The position numbers and the translations under genes are program-made. A stretch of DNA of 64,000 nucleotides from Cryptomeria japonica (taxonomy: Eukaryota; Streptophyta; Pinopsida; Cupressales; Cupressaceae), in contig NC_081405.1 of NCBI RefSeq assembly GCF_030272615.1, forward strand, positions 155,918,454 through 155,982,453. The letters are read 5' to 3'. Positions 21,290 to 33,079 of the stretch are shown here, piece after piece (the first letter of the stretch is position 1; each line of letters opens with the position of its first letter). The notes below the pieces were generated by a model. The model worked only from the letters and a program-made list of their open reading frames with translations. It did no database searches and had not been told where the DNA came from.

Positions 21290-22560
21290 GAACCTTTAGA
21301 GTTCCATCTAGCACACAAGCATATAATTACATCTTCCACCTAGCACACAAGCATAGGATGGTTCTAGCACACAAGCATAGAAAGTGTAATACACAAGTGG
21401 GTCTTTACATAATTACAATTTTCCATCTAGCACGCAAGCATAGATTGGACACAATTCATTCTTGCACACAAGCAAATAATGATCAAAAGTGTTGCAAATA
21501 GAGTCACTGAGATTGGAGGTCCCTCTCAATCAGAGTTTCGTTTTCCACAATACCAAGTCTGTCTCTGAAGTATTCGAACTTCACTCTGGATAAGGGTTTG
21601 GTAAGGATGTCCACAACCCGTTCATCCATGCGAATGCACTTTAGTTGAATGGTGCCTCTTTGCACCATATCCCGAATGAAGTGATAGTGTGTTTCCACAT
21701 GTTTGGACTGGTCATGGAACACAAGATTTACTGACATCTTTATACATTTTTTATTATCACAATGAATGGTGGTAGGACCACTAGCTTGACCAAATAATCC
21801 AACGAGGAGTTTGCGAAGCCACACTGCTTCTCTGGATGCAACAAATGTTGCAATGTACTTAGCTTCTGTAGTGTTCAATGCTACGGAAGATTGCTTTCTA
21901 CATGCCCAAGAGATCACTACAGAGCCCAAGTTGAAGCAGATATTCGAAGTACTTTTTTTGATACATTCATTGTGCAATCTGTAATCCGAACTCAACCAGC
22001 ACTCCTCAGAGAGGATCACAACAAGTATCCAGTAACCATAAGTAATAAGTAACCAAATCACATAATGGTAACTCATCATGGATCCTTTTATAATATTCAT
22101 CTTGCCTTGCCTGTAGAGGATGAATCATGAACTTTATCATGTACACCTGCAAGACATGAATACAAACACAAGTATATATATGCTCATCATGGACTCTTTT
22201 CATGATATCTATCACGCATATACACCATTCATTGCCTGCTAAGAATGATGAAGAGCTTCCATTTCAATCTTCTCTCAGAGAAGATTGCAGCACCAACTTT
22301 ATTTGCACACGAGTTTTCTCCTTAATCTTCTCCTAGAGAAGAATGCATTACCTTTACCTCAATCTTCTCCCAAAGAAAAATGTAACATCAGAAAATCATA
22401 ATCTTTCATCTTGCTCACAAGCATAGAATGAATTTACATAAGCCATAGTCCTCCATTTTGCACACAAGCAAAGAATGAATAAACGTAATCTTCTATCTAG
22501 TACACTTTCCATCCAACACAGAAGCATAGGATGAAAATCCATCTTTTCTACCATCTTACA
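21290..22560. repeat. Interspersed short motif GCACACAAGCATAG in the Copia interior
   Basis: Variants of CTAGCACACAAGCATAG appear at least eight times between the 3' LTR and about 22560, in an irregular array interrupted by the RNase H remnant. A second word, CTTCTCCCAGAGAAGA-like, recurs between 22260 and 22400. The array probably grew by slippage in the non-coding part of the element. Confidence 0.7.
21504..22100 (-). pseudogene. Copia RNase H fossil
   Basis: The minus-strand text contains KQSSVALNTTEAKYIA, TIHCDNKK, KHVETHYHFIRD and DILTKPLSR, which are the catalytic and C-terminal landmarks of the Copia RNase H domain. It is the only recognisable coding part of this element and is incomplete. 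Confidence 0.85.
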
Positions 22561-25096
22561 TTGCTCGCAGAGGATGGTAACAATTACTCTTCTCCCTGAA
22601 AAGATTACACTACCACCTTACATTAGTCGTAGAGGGTAGTTGATGAAACACAATGCATCATTGAGGTTGAGACTCCTTTTCAATCAAGGCGGTGTTCTTC
22701 ACAGCTCCAAGTCTATCTTCTGAAAAACTCAAGCTTTAAAAGACTTGGTGAGAACATTTGCAACACAAGATTATCCTACCATAAGACACTGAATTTTCAG
22801 GTATCTCTATACGACTCTGATAATAAATAATTATAAGAAAGCATTCAACAAGAATTTGAAAAACCACACAATTTCCTTGATACAGTTCATGCCCCAATGA
22901 ATTCAGCTTTAGTAGTACTCAGTGTTACTGAGGATTGTTTTGTTCTAGTCCTAAGAGATCATAGGGTATCCAAGTTACAACAAGAGATTGAAGTGACTTC
23001 CCTTATCTGAGACACTTCAGAATCTGAGTTAGCATTCTGAGGTGATTATAGTCTTCTGCTCACAATCATTTGAGATTTTCAAAATGCAACAAGATATGCT
23101 TGGCAGCAACAACATGCTTCAACTTTGATCATGAATTAGCTGAGGCATCCACCAATCAGTTGCTTGTCTTCAGACGAATCTGCAAAATCAGACTTTGCTA
23201 CAGACATCCTCAATCTTTATGTTATTTTTCATAAAGGTTTACAATCCATTATTCTAAATATCAAAAGTATACTTGACTCGGAATAATTTGGTTAGATCCT
23301 TGACATAATTTCTAATCCTAGAAGACGATAAAATTAGATCCTTGCGCTAATTATTCCTTATATTCCAATGATGAGAATAGAGTTAAATCATCACATCAAA
23401 AACCAAAATACTTTAAGAAAGGAAGTTAGAACTGTACAAAACCCTAGACTTAACAAATGATTGTCAATTCTTTAAATACTAAGTCTTTATTGAAGACATG
23501 ACTCCCTCTTAATCCTTAATCAAATAAGAATCAATAAAGGAACCAGAAATAATATAACACTGAAGATGCTACTTGCTTTTCTCTTACTTTCACCTTCTGC
23601 AAGGTGAATTTTCAGAAAACCTTCATCTTTAACCTCGAGAGGCTGAGATACAACCTAGTTCCCATCCAAATAACCATGCCTGAAAGGATCCTTATATACT
23701 TATTCAAGCAAGCAAAATACATAAGCCAAATTATCTTTCAAACTGAACAACTGAAATTGAGATTTCTTAGAAGCCCAATCACGAGATATAGTATGACTAC
23801 ATACATATGATTGATAAATATCAAGTAGAACAAAATCTTCATATTTTGCTGAACAAGATCCTAATTATATTCAGCTTTGGTGGAAGTAGAAGAAGTTAAT
23901 GAGTAAAATGCTTACCTCAACTTGAAGAGATCTCAATGCTAATCACACAAGGAGACCACTGACTTGATCATCTTTCACTCTTCCTACATATGCTATTAAC
24001 AACAATACATTCTAACTTCTACTATGTAGGAAAGAGCATCATCATAACCAATTAACTGAAAGCAACCTGTCATGCAGTTATTTTAACAGATAACTGACAC
24101 ATAATAAAACTACATTTGTCACAACATCTAATGACATGAGCTTGAATGCAATAGGGATGATATAAGGATGGTAACTTGGGATAACATAGGCACAAACTTG
24201 CTTGTAGACCTACAAGGATAAACACCTGACACAGGGAACCTCAAAACATGATTGGCCCAACACGGGTTAATTCAAAGAGATTATCATTTTCCTTTCACAC
24301 AACCCAACAGGGGTTTTTACAAAACTAAGTAAGCACAAACCCATAACAAGCAAATATTGATAATGAAACCCTTATTATTACAACTTGACAAAGAAACCCC
24401 ATATAAATAAATTGACAAAGTTATTCAACAGGAATACTTAACCTTCAATTATCATAAAGTCTCTCATCACAAAGTTAATAAAGAATTAAGAAAAATACAC
24501 CTGTTGATGTTTAGATATCACTCACATTGCAACCGAAAGCTTCCCCAGAAGAAACTATCTTTGCAGTCTATCTTCAAAAGGCCATAATTCGCAATCTCCT
24601 CTTGATGTGCCTTAGCACAGTTAGCTAGTGTTTGAAGATTGGCGGGAATACAACTGATTTTGTTAGCAATACAAAATAGTAGTTGCATGTCTAGTAGCAA
24701 AATAAATCTACAATACCATCAAAGATTCAATCATTATTAAAATTGGATCGGATCACATCAAGGGTTAAGAATCATGAAATATATACCAATCTAGGGTTTA
24801 GATCAATTCTGAAAATCAACAACTCTAAAGGTCTGAATAAGGTAATAACTCCACAGTATACACTTTGCATTCCAGAGATCTGAAAATCTGAAAGGAGAAA
24901 TATCAGTTACTTCCTTCTTTGATTCTTCACTCAAATCTCCACAATCTTTAATGAATTAAAGAATGACTCCTTGATGAGGACCCGATGATGCCCTCTAACT
25001 TCACCCCTGTCATTATCTTAATAAAAGACGAACAACAACTTGAAGGTAAGAGCTTGCTGAAATCTGAGGGTTAGTATAACCTTAGCTCTGATACCA

Positions 25097-25746
25097 TGTT
25101 AAATTCGTTCCCTAGATCAGTGATCAGATTTGTAACATTTAATCATGACCTAGTTTATTAATCAGATTCGTAATTTAGTAAACTATAATCAAGTAAATTC
25201 AAGAATGAAACAAGGAACCAAGAGACAAACACAAATAGCCTGGGAAAACCTCCAAGGAGGAAAAACCCAGCATTAAAGACCCACATGTCAGATTATGTAT
25301 TCACTCTTATTGCACAAATACGATACTTAGCTTGCTTTTCTGAATCTGATCTTTATATATCAGATCTACCCTTTTTGCATGCTTCAAGATTGGACCAAAA
25401 TGCCCTATATCCTCTTGAATAAGTTCGCCCAATCCTTGGACAAATTCACACAACCTTCTTTGGTGATTTCACACCTCTTGTTTGCAGAGCTAATTCGTTG
25501 ATTTCATGGATAACTGAATTGTATTTGCATTTGTAATTTAACCTTTATTTATATGAGTCCTTAGCCTTTATTAAATCCAAGTCGGCCTCCCTCTTTTGGC
25601 GCCAATTTATATATTGTGGCGTGGAGGTATAGAGCTGGGGTCAACTTGGGGGCACGTTAGCCCTTTAGGATAGGACCCAGTCCTATATGGGTTCAGATGT
25701 TGCCTTAAGGCAATCCGAACCCATTTTTACCTAGTTACAAACAACA
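25097..25746 (-). repeat. LTR (5' in element sense) of the downstream Copia
   Basis: 650 bp, bordered on the left by the primer-binding-site complement GCTCTGATACCA and on the right by the ATTAT target duplication. Confidence 0.9.
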
Positions 25747-25751
25747 ATTAT

Positions 25752-26956
25752 GATTTATTTTTTTTCTTTTTCAGGAATTAAAGCTACATTCTATAATCAC
25801 TTCCCTCGGAAGGTAGTTTCTTCTAAGAAATTCTTTTAAAAAGTAAGTTTGTCTCTTTTGTGTTGCTGAAAAAAAATATAAACAACTTTTTCAAATTTAA
25901 GGTGAATAAATACGAAAAGAATAATAAATGCTATAAAGGAAAGTATTATTCCAAGAGCAATTGTTTGAAGGGGATCACTGAATATCAAGAGATCTAAGAG
26001 TATGCACACCAAATATCCAAGAGGAGAGATGAGATTTTGTAAGGGAGATGGAGAGGGAGAGAGAGGGGTACCTCTATTTAAGTACCTCAAATAAATAGTA
26101 GAGAAAGAAGTTGCATAAGTAACTCCCAAGTCAATTCGTGCCATCTTTCAGCCTATGTGCGTGCAAGGTGTCCAGATCCAAGCATAAGGAAGAGGCTATA
26201 CCTAATCCTATAGTATTCCACTAAATAGGAATAATTAAAGAGAGTCAATCTTATAGGCGTGAGAATGCTCAAATAAGACAAAAGACTCGTAGGGATTCCT
26301 TTGGAATATTCCTACAAGTAACTAAGTAAAATAAACAACCTTTACCAAGCAAAGATTAATTCCTAACAAAATAATAAACACTAGCAGTAATAAATGTTTT
26401 AGATTTAAGGAGTTGGCATTAATACATGTTAATTAAATGATCAAAAAATAAATAATGAAATAATGACATTTATTTAAGATCTTAATGAAGATATGGTGCA
26501 CTATGTGGTGGAACATTGAAAAATCTTGGCTTTCCAGTCTCTTTAATCCCTTAGGTCAAGCTCTAAGTGACCAAGTCCTAGGTCCTAACTCTTTCTAAAT
26601 CTTCATACTTAAACCTTAAACCTTGGCATTTATATTTTCAGTTGACTTGAAGGGTAAAAAGTTGTTTCCTTACCGATCCTCATACTAATTATTGGTTGGG
26701 TTGAACACTTTCCATAATCCTTACTCGCATGTTTTATTTATGTAGAAGTCTATGTTGGTATATAATGGATATTGCAAGTCAAATCAATGGTTTGCATGAG
26801 CTTGCAAGCTCTAGATCTATCAGATTTGTCATAGCTGCAAGGCCATGCTAATTGCTTGATCTTCATTGGGATGTGATTGTTGTTTGAGTGATGCAAGCAC
26901 TTAACTATTTCTTGATTGGAGCGCATCCTTGAGTTACCTTACCTACCTTGTATTGC
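25752..26956. other. Unassigned sequence 3' of SRT2
   Basis: Before the Copia insertion this sequence directly followed the SRT2 3' flank. It starts with a polypyrimidine tract and CAG (TTTCTTTTTCAG near 25763), which could be a 3' splice site of a UTR intron. A minus-strand TATTTAAATAG box lies near 26080. No coding family is recognised. Confidence 0.4.
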
Positions 26957-27187
26957 TTGAGTTGGCCTAGTGGTGGAGAACTTGTGTTCTTGAAAGAGAG
27001 GTCACAAGTTAAAATCCCACAAGGGGGTAAGGTATGTACGCCTCGTTTGTAGTGCAGTTAGGTACCTCTCGCAAGGAGTACGAGGTAGTCCCATATTGCT
27101 CTAACCAATTTGTATGCCCATATACAGATTGTTGGTATTGTGGACTATAAAAGATCCTTTCCTTTCCTTTCCTTTCTTTTCCTTTCC
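26957..27187 (+). mobile_element. tRNA-derived SINE
   Basis: Has the internal RNA polymerase III promoter of a tRNA-derived SINE: an A box in GTTGGCCTAGTGGTGGAGAA (26961) and, about 40 bp on, a B-box-like GTCACAAGTTAAAATCCC (27001-27018), matching the GGTTCGAATCC type with changes. A GC-richer body follows, ending in ACTATAAAAGATC and a (CTTTC)n tail. The length of about 230 bp suits a plant SINE. I did not find a clear target duplication, so the ends are estimates. Confidence 0.7.
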
Positions 27188-27881
27188 CTATAGTGTTAGA
27201 ATTGTCAATGGCTTATCAACCTCATGTTGTCACACAATGATAACACATGGTCGGTCCCCATTGCTAGTCAGATAATGGGAAAGTCTTTGCACAACCCTAC
27301 AATACCAGTTGTATGGGACCCATTTTCTTTTGCGGGGGCATATGATGGTGACACGTAGCTTCATGGTGTAAAGTTGACTTCGACATGTTATTTTGATTTA
27401 CTGAAATCTTCTATAATGTGCATAAGGTAATCTCAAAATCAAATCTCTTAATCTCGACTGTTCATCTTGTTGCAATCCTTTGAAATCGATGGACAACATT
27501 TGAATTTGGAGAATGACTAGTCATTGGTTTGTACTCCAACACACTACAATAATGTCAAAATGATTGGTTTAGGTTGGATTTTGAGCCATTTGATAGAAAT
27601 AAATACTCAACCCAGACTGTCTCATCAACCACAATCGATTCCATCCACTTTTGCTTGCTAATTTGAGCTTTGAAAGAAGTTGCAGTGAAAAGTAGGGTTT
27701 CGCATTTCAAAGACCAATGTGCACTCATTCTGAACAATGGGTTGGCCAATTTTCATGTTCTTCATATTTTTAAGTTAGAATTACAAGCATAGTATAACTA
27801 AGTTGAAAATTAAGGTCTCTACTCGTTGAAAAAATAGACCCTAGTTGTGGAGTTGAAAACCCTAGTATTAGTTACAGTCAA
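27188..27881. other. Unassigned intergenic sequence
   Basis: AT-rich, with no motif or repeat that I recognise. Confidence 0.5.
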
Positions 27882-29700
27882 CATGAGTAAGAAAGTAGCT
27901 ATCTCTCAAGCATCAAGGAAACTGGATAAAGACATTCTTAGATAGTTGAATGCAGAGAGAAAACCTTTGCAACTTAGTGGTCTTGAGGGCCCTAATGATA
28001 AGCTTTTGGATGAGTTGGTTGAAGTGTGAGATGCGTGTACTTGCTTGAGATAGGGTTGAGCCTATTTGAGTACTTTTATAAAAAGATATGTTCTAAGTTT
28101 CCTCTTAGAAATATATGGTATCTAGATATGGGGAACCTTGTTGTGCCAAACATTCTCTTGAATGCAGATTTTTTAAAGTAGTTGCTCAAAGATGATGTGA
28201 AATTGAGAAGTATATTGTCAATGACTAGTGTCAAGATGGTTAATTTGTCTAAAGTTGGAATTTTATAAATGTAAGCTTGTGATCTTTTACCACTCAAAGA
28301 ATGAGTATGAGGTACATAATTATGTGTTTAGAACTGTTACCATTCCAAAGTTTAGAGTGAAGAGTCGTAGAAGAATTGAGCTTCCAATTTCTTAATATGA
28401 GGAGGCCTTTGGAGTTGACACATTCGAAGATTATTGTGTGAAAAACTATTATACGTTGTGTCAAATTTCAAGCCATGGTGCTAACACAAAAATGTCCATT
28501 CCCTTAATATATATGGCTCCTAACATTCAAAACCCTGGCCAACACAATGTTTGATTTTGTAACTTTCCTTGTCAAGAGAATGCATGAGAAGTTAGTTTTA
28601 GCTAAAGCACATCCAAAAAAGTTTGAATTCAAATGATATTCATTGCTTTGCCATATGTTTTTGTTTAGAGGAAAAGGGTAATGGGATGATAAAATCCAAG
28701 TCAGAATGAGAGACGGTAAAGGTGACATGCTCCTTGTCCCATGTTGGACATACATATGAGATAATAATTTTGAAAATTTGACTTTTGAGGAGCATTTTGT
28801 TGAGAAGATCATGAGAAACTTTGGTCAACCTGAAGTGAGGATCCCCAAGGAAGCTTTGGACTTCCTTAGACCTTTTGATAAGAATCCCGATCTTGGGATT
28901 TCACATTATGGGGAGACTTGTATCTGTACACCAATACAATTGTGATCATAGCCTATGGATCTTATGTGCTACCATGATATGTTTTGAGGAGAATTGCTTT
29001 TCGTGAGGTAATATGGCAATTAAATGAAGATAAAATACATTTCAGAGGTCAAAAGAAAGGTTCTCTTTTTCTTATCTCAATAAAGTTTGCAAATTTCACT
29101 ATTGCAAATAAGGATGGATTTGAAAGACTATACTCAATGCTACAATCATACAAGATAAGATACGAATGTGCTAGAGAAATCGATCTAGAGGGCTTTAGAT
29201 CATACATCAGAGTTCTGAAAGATAGGCTTCCTATGGTGCATAGGATGATATTTGAAAATGTAGTAAAAAGATGTGCTACTATTGAGGAAATGTGTGAGAA
29301 AAGAAGAAGATGGAATACAACCATGCGGGCTGAAGAGATGAGAAATGACAATCCAGACTTTCCTAGATTCTTTCTTTAGGAGAAGAATCCATTCATGAGG
29401 ATTCAAAGGTAGTTGGGGCATGTAGATTCTTTGATTCCAAGGCAAATAGCTAGGAAGGATATTCAACCTATTGTTGCTGAGGTGAAAGAAGAAAATGCAA
29501 TAGAGTGACTTGCTGAGAAGGCAAGCTTGATTCAGAGTAGGATAAAGGAAAAAGTATTGAAATTGTTGATGTTGAAGAGGACGTGGTAGGCATGAACCAA
29601 GAGTGGGAAGTGATAGCCATGAACCATTCCATTTCTCCCTTGCAAATTGAAATATTTGATTAGATAGTAGTTGACAGCTCCCCATGGTAGCAGAAAATTT
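27882..29700 (+). pseudogene. Decayed coding region of unknown family
   Basis: Coding-like text scattered over about 1.8 kb of the + strand but not in one open frame. The longest clean piece is 28984-29379, 131 residues rich in Arg/Glu, with ECAREIDLEGFRSYIR and ENVVKRCATIEEMCEKRRRW. Upstream stretches read as ordinary protein (RMRDGKGDMLLVPCWTY near 28706; RIPKEALDFLRPFDKNPD near 28840). I do not recognise the family. It could be the gag-like part of a retroelement or a dead host gene. It is old and broken in many places. The minus-strand frames over the same stretch are shadows. Confidence 0.45.
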
Positions 29701-30287
29701 CCCCTATTTTACCCATTTTGGTGCCTCTTCAGTCTTTCACCTTCCTCCAAGAAAAGTGAGATGTAATCTCCATAGGCTTATTTTTGGCTGAACTGGAGAA
29801 CTTTTTCTCCTTTACATTTGAGCTTAGTAACTTGTGCTATAAGTTCCTTTGACACCTCCATTTTTACACCCTACCAAAACTCTGCCATTCTTCATAAACT
29901 ACGATGATAGGTCTTTGTTGGTTCCTTTATAATTTTGAAAAAAGAGGTTATTCCTTCCTTGTCAAAAATGTCCCAGACTTGTGTGTTTTTCTTAAGAGAG
30001 GTAAAGGAGGTGGGCTCAACTTGTAGTCTTTGGCCTCCCATGATTGTAATTCGTCCACTCCAAAAGAAATAGAGAAAATGCAACTAGGACCCCAAACAAG
30101 GAAATGCAATCTTTTGATGGATCTTCCTAGAGAATGATTGTTAAAAAGGCTAAGATCTATCATTTTTTTGTTTTTTCCTACTACCACGTGAGAGAATTAA
30201 CATATTATTAATTCTATTCTCACAATCTGTAGCTTCCTTGATGCACCATAAATGGTAATGATTGCAATAAGTCCTTCTCTAGGTCTA
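29701..30287. other. Unassigned sequence, possibly LINE tail
   Basis: In the minus sense this lies just downstream of the LINE RNase H end and may be its 3' UTR. No polyA tail or target duplication was identified. Confidence 0.35.
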
Positions 30288-31005
30288 CTAGTACTCTTTC
30301 CTCGTTTCAGTATAAAAATCCGCCGAAACAAACTCTAGGAGAAAGAAATATATGTCACATCGACTATCATCATCTTGACTTATGACATGGAGTTTGAAAT
30401 AATCATAGCTCAACCAGGGAACATGATCCTTCCTTCTACACCTCAGCTCTAAAGAACCAAAGGCAGTCCACACAAGATTAAAAATAATCACTAAATTAAA
30501 CATTTTCTTACTGTGCATAGTTAACAATCCCTTCATATCTATCATTACATAAAATATTTTGATTTGGCAAGGGATCTCTGCCTCACTAGTCAAGTATTTG
30601 CACTTGTTAAATTTGAGCCCTTCATTAGCCAAGGCATCAACATCTTTATTTCCTCCCGAAAAGGCATGTTTAGCCTCCCTTTTTGGTTGCGCCCAAGGAT
30701 TTGTTTACTTTCCATCTTTGGGTGAACTTTGAATTAATAATATTCATAACAAATTTTGAATCCCCTTCAATTACGACATTACTAAAGCCATAAGTTAGAA
30801 TTCTTTTGAGGACCCACCAAACGACAATGACTTCAACTTCATTGTTGGTTTTTGTCCCAATATATTTGACATATCCTTCTATTAATTTTCCCTTTGAATA
30901 TCTTATGATTCTAGCAGCTGTGGCCACACTAGGGTTTCTTTTACTATATTTGTCAAAATCCAACTTGATCCTTTCTTGGCTTCCTCCATCGTACATGCTT
31001 CCTTA
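30288..31005 (-). mobile_element. LINE remnant: RNase H (RVT_3-like) domain and 3' end
   Basis: Minus-strand text from about 31000 reads LDFDKYSKRNPSVATAARII, then YSKGKLIEGYVKYIGTKTNNEVEV and VVIEGDSKFVMNIINSK, the order of the plant LINE-type RNase H domain (first-strand Asp, the Glu of NNEVEV in the helix, Asp of EGDS). Further on, ANEGLKFNKC resembles the DALANEGL end of the domain, in another frame. The first-motif Asp is present, but the Gly/Asn stretch is altered (SKRNPSVATAARI where GNPGxxGxGG is usual). No reverse transcriptase is left, so this is a 3' scrap. Confidence 0.7.
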
Positions 31006-31831
31006 AAATTTTCTTGCTAACTTTAATTTTATCAATTATGCAAGTAACTCTCCATCACCTTCTAATATACAGTTCCAGTCCTACAAATAGGGACAACCAC
31101 CTGAGTTTTGTGGAGTTTGAAGTCTAGAAGGTTTGCTATATCCTTCTTTGTTGGCCTTTCTTGTCCCTTGTTTGGTTATAGTGCAAGATCCTTGTCTAAA
31201 CCTTTTGATACTTAGGCATTGTATTTTTTCTTATGATTGGGGGTTGCAAGAAAAAAAAACCAACATATACAATATTAGAGATTTGGGCAGAAATTATAAA
31301 AGCTAGAAATAAGTTTTTTCTCACACATAATAATTTAATGCTTATATATGTTTATTTTATTAAATATATTTACATATTTATAAGAATTGTATATCTTATG
31401 TTATAGGAAACCTTCTATAAGCCTCAATCCTTGAATTTCTTCTATAGAATCCATTTTTAGCCAAAATAATCAAGGTAGGAAGGCTTAGGTAAGAAGGATT
31501 AATGATAACATTTAGTCTTTTACCCTTATGTGTTAGAGCTAGAGAACAAAAAAATTATGTTTAAACATTTAAAGGTTGAGTGACATTATTTCTCTTATCT
31601 TAGAGAGTGAGAGGAATCATCAACAAAGAAAGAGATTTGTTGAAATAGTAGCATAGGGTAGATTTAGTAGTTGCAAAAATGAAATGATAGAAGTGTTTTT
31701 CTTACATTAGAAAGGGCAAGTGATTTAAATGAGGACTCCCTTGGGCATGGAATATATACTAGGAGTTGCAAAAAATGAAGTGCTAGGATTTTTTTGGTAC
31801 ATTAGAAATGGGGAGTGATTTCAATGAGAAC
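31006..31831. other. Unassigned AT-rich sequence
   Basis: Contains a short local duplication of AGTGATTTNAATGAGNAC words (near 31709 and 31815) but nothing coding. Confidence 0.45.
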
Positions 31832-33079
31832 CATTGGAATATTTAGTAATTCCTCCCACTTGCATAGTTTTATGCTTTTAATTTTTTAGCTTTATTTAGA
31901 TTGACTATGCAATAAAAACTATTTAGTTTCTTTCTTTATTTGTAATAATGCAAGATTTGGATGTATTTAAGACCTCTATATAGTGAGGCAATTGTAGTTC
32001 ATTCATCATCAGTTAATTTGATCCTTAATCATTTAATCAAGAAGCTTTTGTAATCTCTTGAATCAATAAAAAATTATTTGTATTTCTTTCATTTGCTACA
32101 AGATCGGGACAATCAAGGGATTATTGAAAATCTAATCGTAGCTAAAGACAAAGAGATTGTTGAAAAATAATTTGCAAGCTAAAGCTCTAACAAGTCATGA
32201 TGATAGAAAGCAAGCCACAAAAAGAAGGTTTGTAGCCCCTTTAAGTAAGCTGAAGCCAAAATTAATTCACTACTCAAAGAAGAAGCAATCCATGATATTT
32301 TTCTCGAAAGGGCGAAGTATTTTCAAAGCCAAAAATGTCAAGCCTGCTTTCAATGCAAAAACCACCTCCTCAAGAAGGTGAAGGCAACACTCAAAAGAAG
32401 AGACCAAATTCAAATAAATTTGGCATAAATTACTGAGTTTCAATCCACCTTTGAAAAAGGTGAAACCCTTCATCTATAAGGTTGTTGAAGGAGAAAAGGC
32501 AAAGCTATCACAAATCGAAAAAAAACTTGATTTGTATGAAGAAGATCACGAATCTTGTAAAAGTCACAAAATTAGTCAAAGTCACTGATATAAGTTGTGC
32601 GAGGAAGCCAAATCCATGTCTTCAAAAAGACTTAAGGATTTTGACGCCAAATCCCAGTAGAGATCGTTGCATAATGCATTGTGGTGGGAGAGAAACCTAA
32701 TGAATTGAAAGAAGAAGTGAAATTAGTTGAAGATAAGGCATTGTCATTGAGAGAAGATCTCAAGATCAGATATATAATTATTTTTTGTGTTAAAGCTATT
32801 AGTGGTTGAAATTAACTAGGAGATTGTTAAAATATGTAGTTATTCCTCCCACTTGCATAATTTAATGCTTTTAGTTGTTAGCTTTATTTAACATGGCTAT
32901 GCAAAAAAATATATTTTAGTTTTTTGCTTTATGTCTAATAATGCAAGATTTGGATGTATTTAAGACCTTTATATAATTAGGCAATTGTACTTCATTCATC
33001 ATCAATTAATATGATCTTTGATCATTTGATCAAGAAGCTCTTATCTCTTGAATCAATAGAACAATTTATTTGTGTTACA
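31832..33079 (+). mobile_element. Small non-autonomous LTR element (TRIM-like)
   Basis: Two direct repeats of about 260 bp (31832-32100 and 32825-33079) share ATTCCTCCCACTTGCATA, TAATGCAAGATTTGGATGTA, TTTAAGACC and CTCTTGAATCAATA, and end in CTACA/TTACA. The right copy starts TGTTAAAATATG after a purine-rich ACTAGGAGAT; the left copy is mutated at its first bases. The 724-bp interior has a Lys-rich open stretch (32157-32381) but no gag or pol. The total size and structure fit a terminal-repeat retrotransposon in miniature. No clear target duplication was seen and LTR divergence is high, so it is old. Confidence 0.6.

Larger units (their letters stand above)
20605..25746 (-). mobile_element. 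Copia retrotransposon, minus orientation, broken, both LTRs present
   Basis: A 5142-bp fossil flanked by ATTAT on both sides (20600-20604 and 25747-25751). Its LTRs are 25097-25746 (5' in its own sense) and 20605-21252 (3'). In its own sense they run TGTTGTTTGT to TTTAACA. Next to the 5' LTR, at 25083-25096, is GCTCTGATACCA, the complement of a tRNA-iMet primer site; a purine tract (complement of CTCCCTCTT, 21253) abuts the other. Only the RNase H end of pol is readable (21504-22100). The rest of the interior (22100-25080) has no coding text I recognise, so it was probably non-autonomous when it inserted. By hand I count about 34 substitutions over 648 aligned LTR bases (about 5%), so it is older than the Copia at 36442. 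Confidence 0.9.

Noticed and set aside
25836-26144. Minus-strand 102-residue frame with hydrophobic stretches, as a membrane protein
   Set aside because: It comes from T-rich sequence next to a polypyrimidine tract, has no family match and no supporting context.
29049-29685. Minus-strand frames (100 and 161 residues) opposite the decayed region at 28984-29379
   Set aside because: The + strand text has more natural protein composition; the minus text is Ser/Leu/Phe/His-rich shadow.
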